Part shown: piece by piece, positions 63,821 through 64,000 of the stretch
How positions within the stretch are numbered: position 1 is the stretch's first letter
Layout of the letters: each line of letters opens with the position of its first letter
Origin: Congeria kusceri
Taxonomy: Eukaryota > Mollusca > Bivalvia > Myida > Dreissenidae
Reading direction: 5' to 3'
Length of the DNA: 64,000 bases
Assembly: GCA_027627225.1 (NCBI GenBank)
Contig: CM051036.1
Span: 42,045,926 to 42,109,925, forward strand
Notes under the pieces: generated by a model
The model's input: only the letters and a program-made list of their open reading frames with translations
Database searches by the model: none
What the model was told of the DNA's origin: nothing
Made by a program: the position numbers and the translations under genes

Positions 63821-64000
63821 GGCCAAACAAGCAATTCAACAAGATGGAACGTAATACTTAACAATAAAATAAACAGTCATCAACAAAAACAAAAAATTGA
63901 AGTTCATGCATTATAATTAACTTAACAACTCAGCAAATTGTTACCTCAACAATGCTATCAATTTGCTTTAAAATGTACAAAAATAGATATAAGTTAATGA

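Larger units (their letters stand above)
62815..64000 (-). other. 5' flank of the coiled-coil gene
   Basis: Expected to hold the 5'UTR and promoter. I see a degenerate tandem repeat (62845-63085) and a tRNA-derived sequence (63743-63820) but no clear TATA box. Confidence 0.5.

Overview
This is a eukaryotic window: AT-rich, long GT-AG introns, no bacterial-style gene packing, and many short inverted-repeat transposons. The palindromic repeat whose arms read GGATTAGCCTGTGC...GCACAGGCTAATCC (about seven full or partial copies) and the AGCTCACCTGAGCAC / CCCTGGGGTCAAAAC repeat family are ones I associate with bivalve molluscs, the first especially with Dreissena (zebra/quagga mussel). That assignment is from memory and was not searched.

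Layout. 1-6.5 kb is repeats: a 2.6 kb element with an internal tandem array of about 167-bp units (691-3323), then an old mariner-like transposon with 28-bp terminal inverted repeats and TA target sites (3676-5514) that carries transposase remnants and a second TA-flanked element nested inside it. 6.6-9.1 kb, + strand: one intronless coding exon for a multi-pass membrane protein (about 814-817 residues from the preferred starts) of a family I do not recognise. 9.1-12.7 kb is the convergent 3' region of that gene and of the next one. 12.7-62.8 kb, - strand: one very large gene that I could rebuild as 32 consecutive coding exons, all GT-AG and all in frame, giving about 1,526 residues of almost pure coiled coil. 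62.8-64 kb is its 5' flank, with a degenerate tandem repeat and a tRNA-derived repeat.

The large gene is the main interest. From exon 2 to exon 25 nearly every exon begins in the same place of a 28-residue (four-heptad) repeat, and many exons are exactly 84, 168 or 252 nt, so the protein looks built by duplication of phase-0 exons. A 288-residue disordered N-terminal segment is encoded contiguously with exon 17 and starts with its own ATG, which suggests an internal first exon and a shorter isoform of about 1,037 residues. At several exons (7, 20, 26, 29, 30) the last part of the exon plus its 5' splice site has been copied into the following intron, in two cases as minisatellites (7 copies of 80 bp; about 36 copies of 34 bp). 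That repeated amplification of exon-donor junctions in one gene is the most unusual thing I found.

The introns also hold three copies of a roughly 340-bp inverted-repeat element, several other foldback or MITE-like elements and two tRNA-like (SINE-like) fragments. I saw no CRISPR array, rRNA, or convincing functional tRNA.
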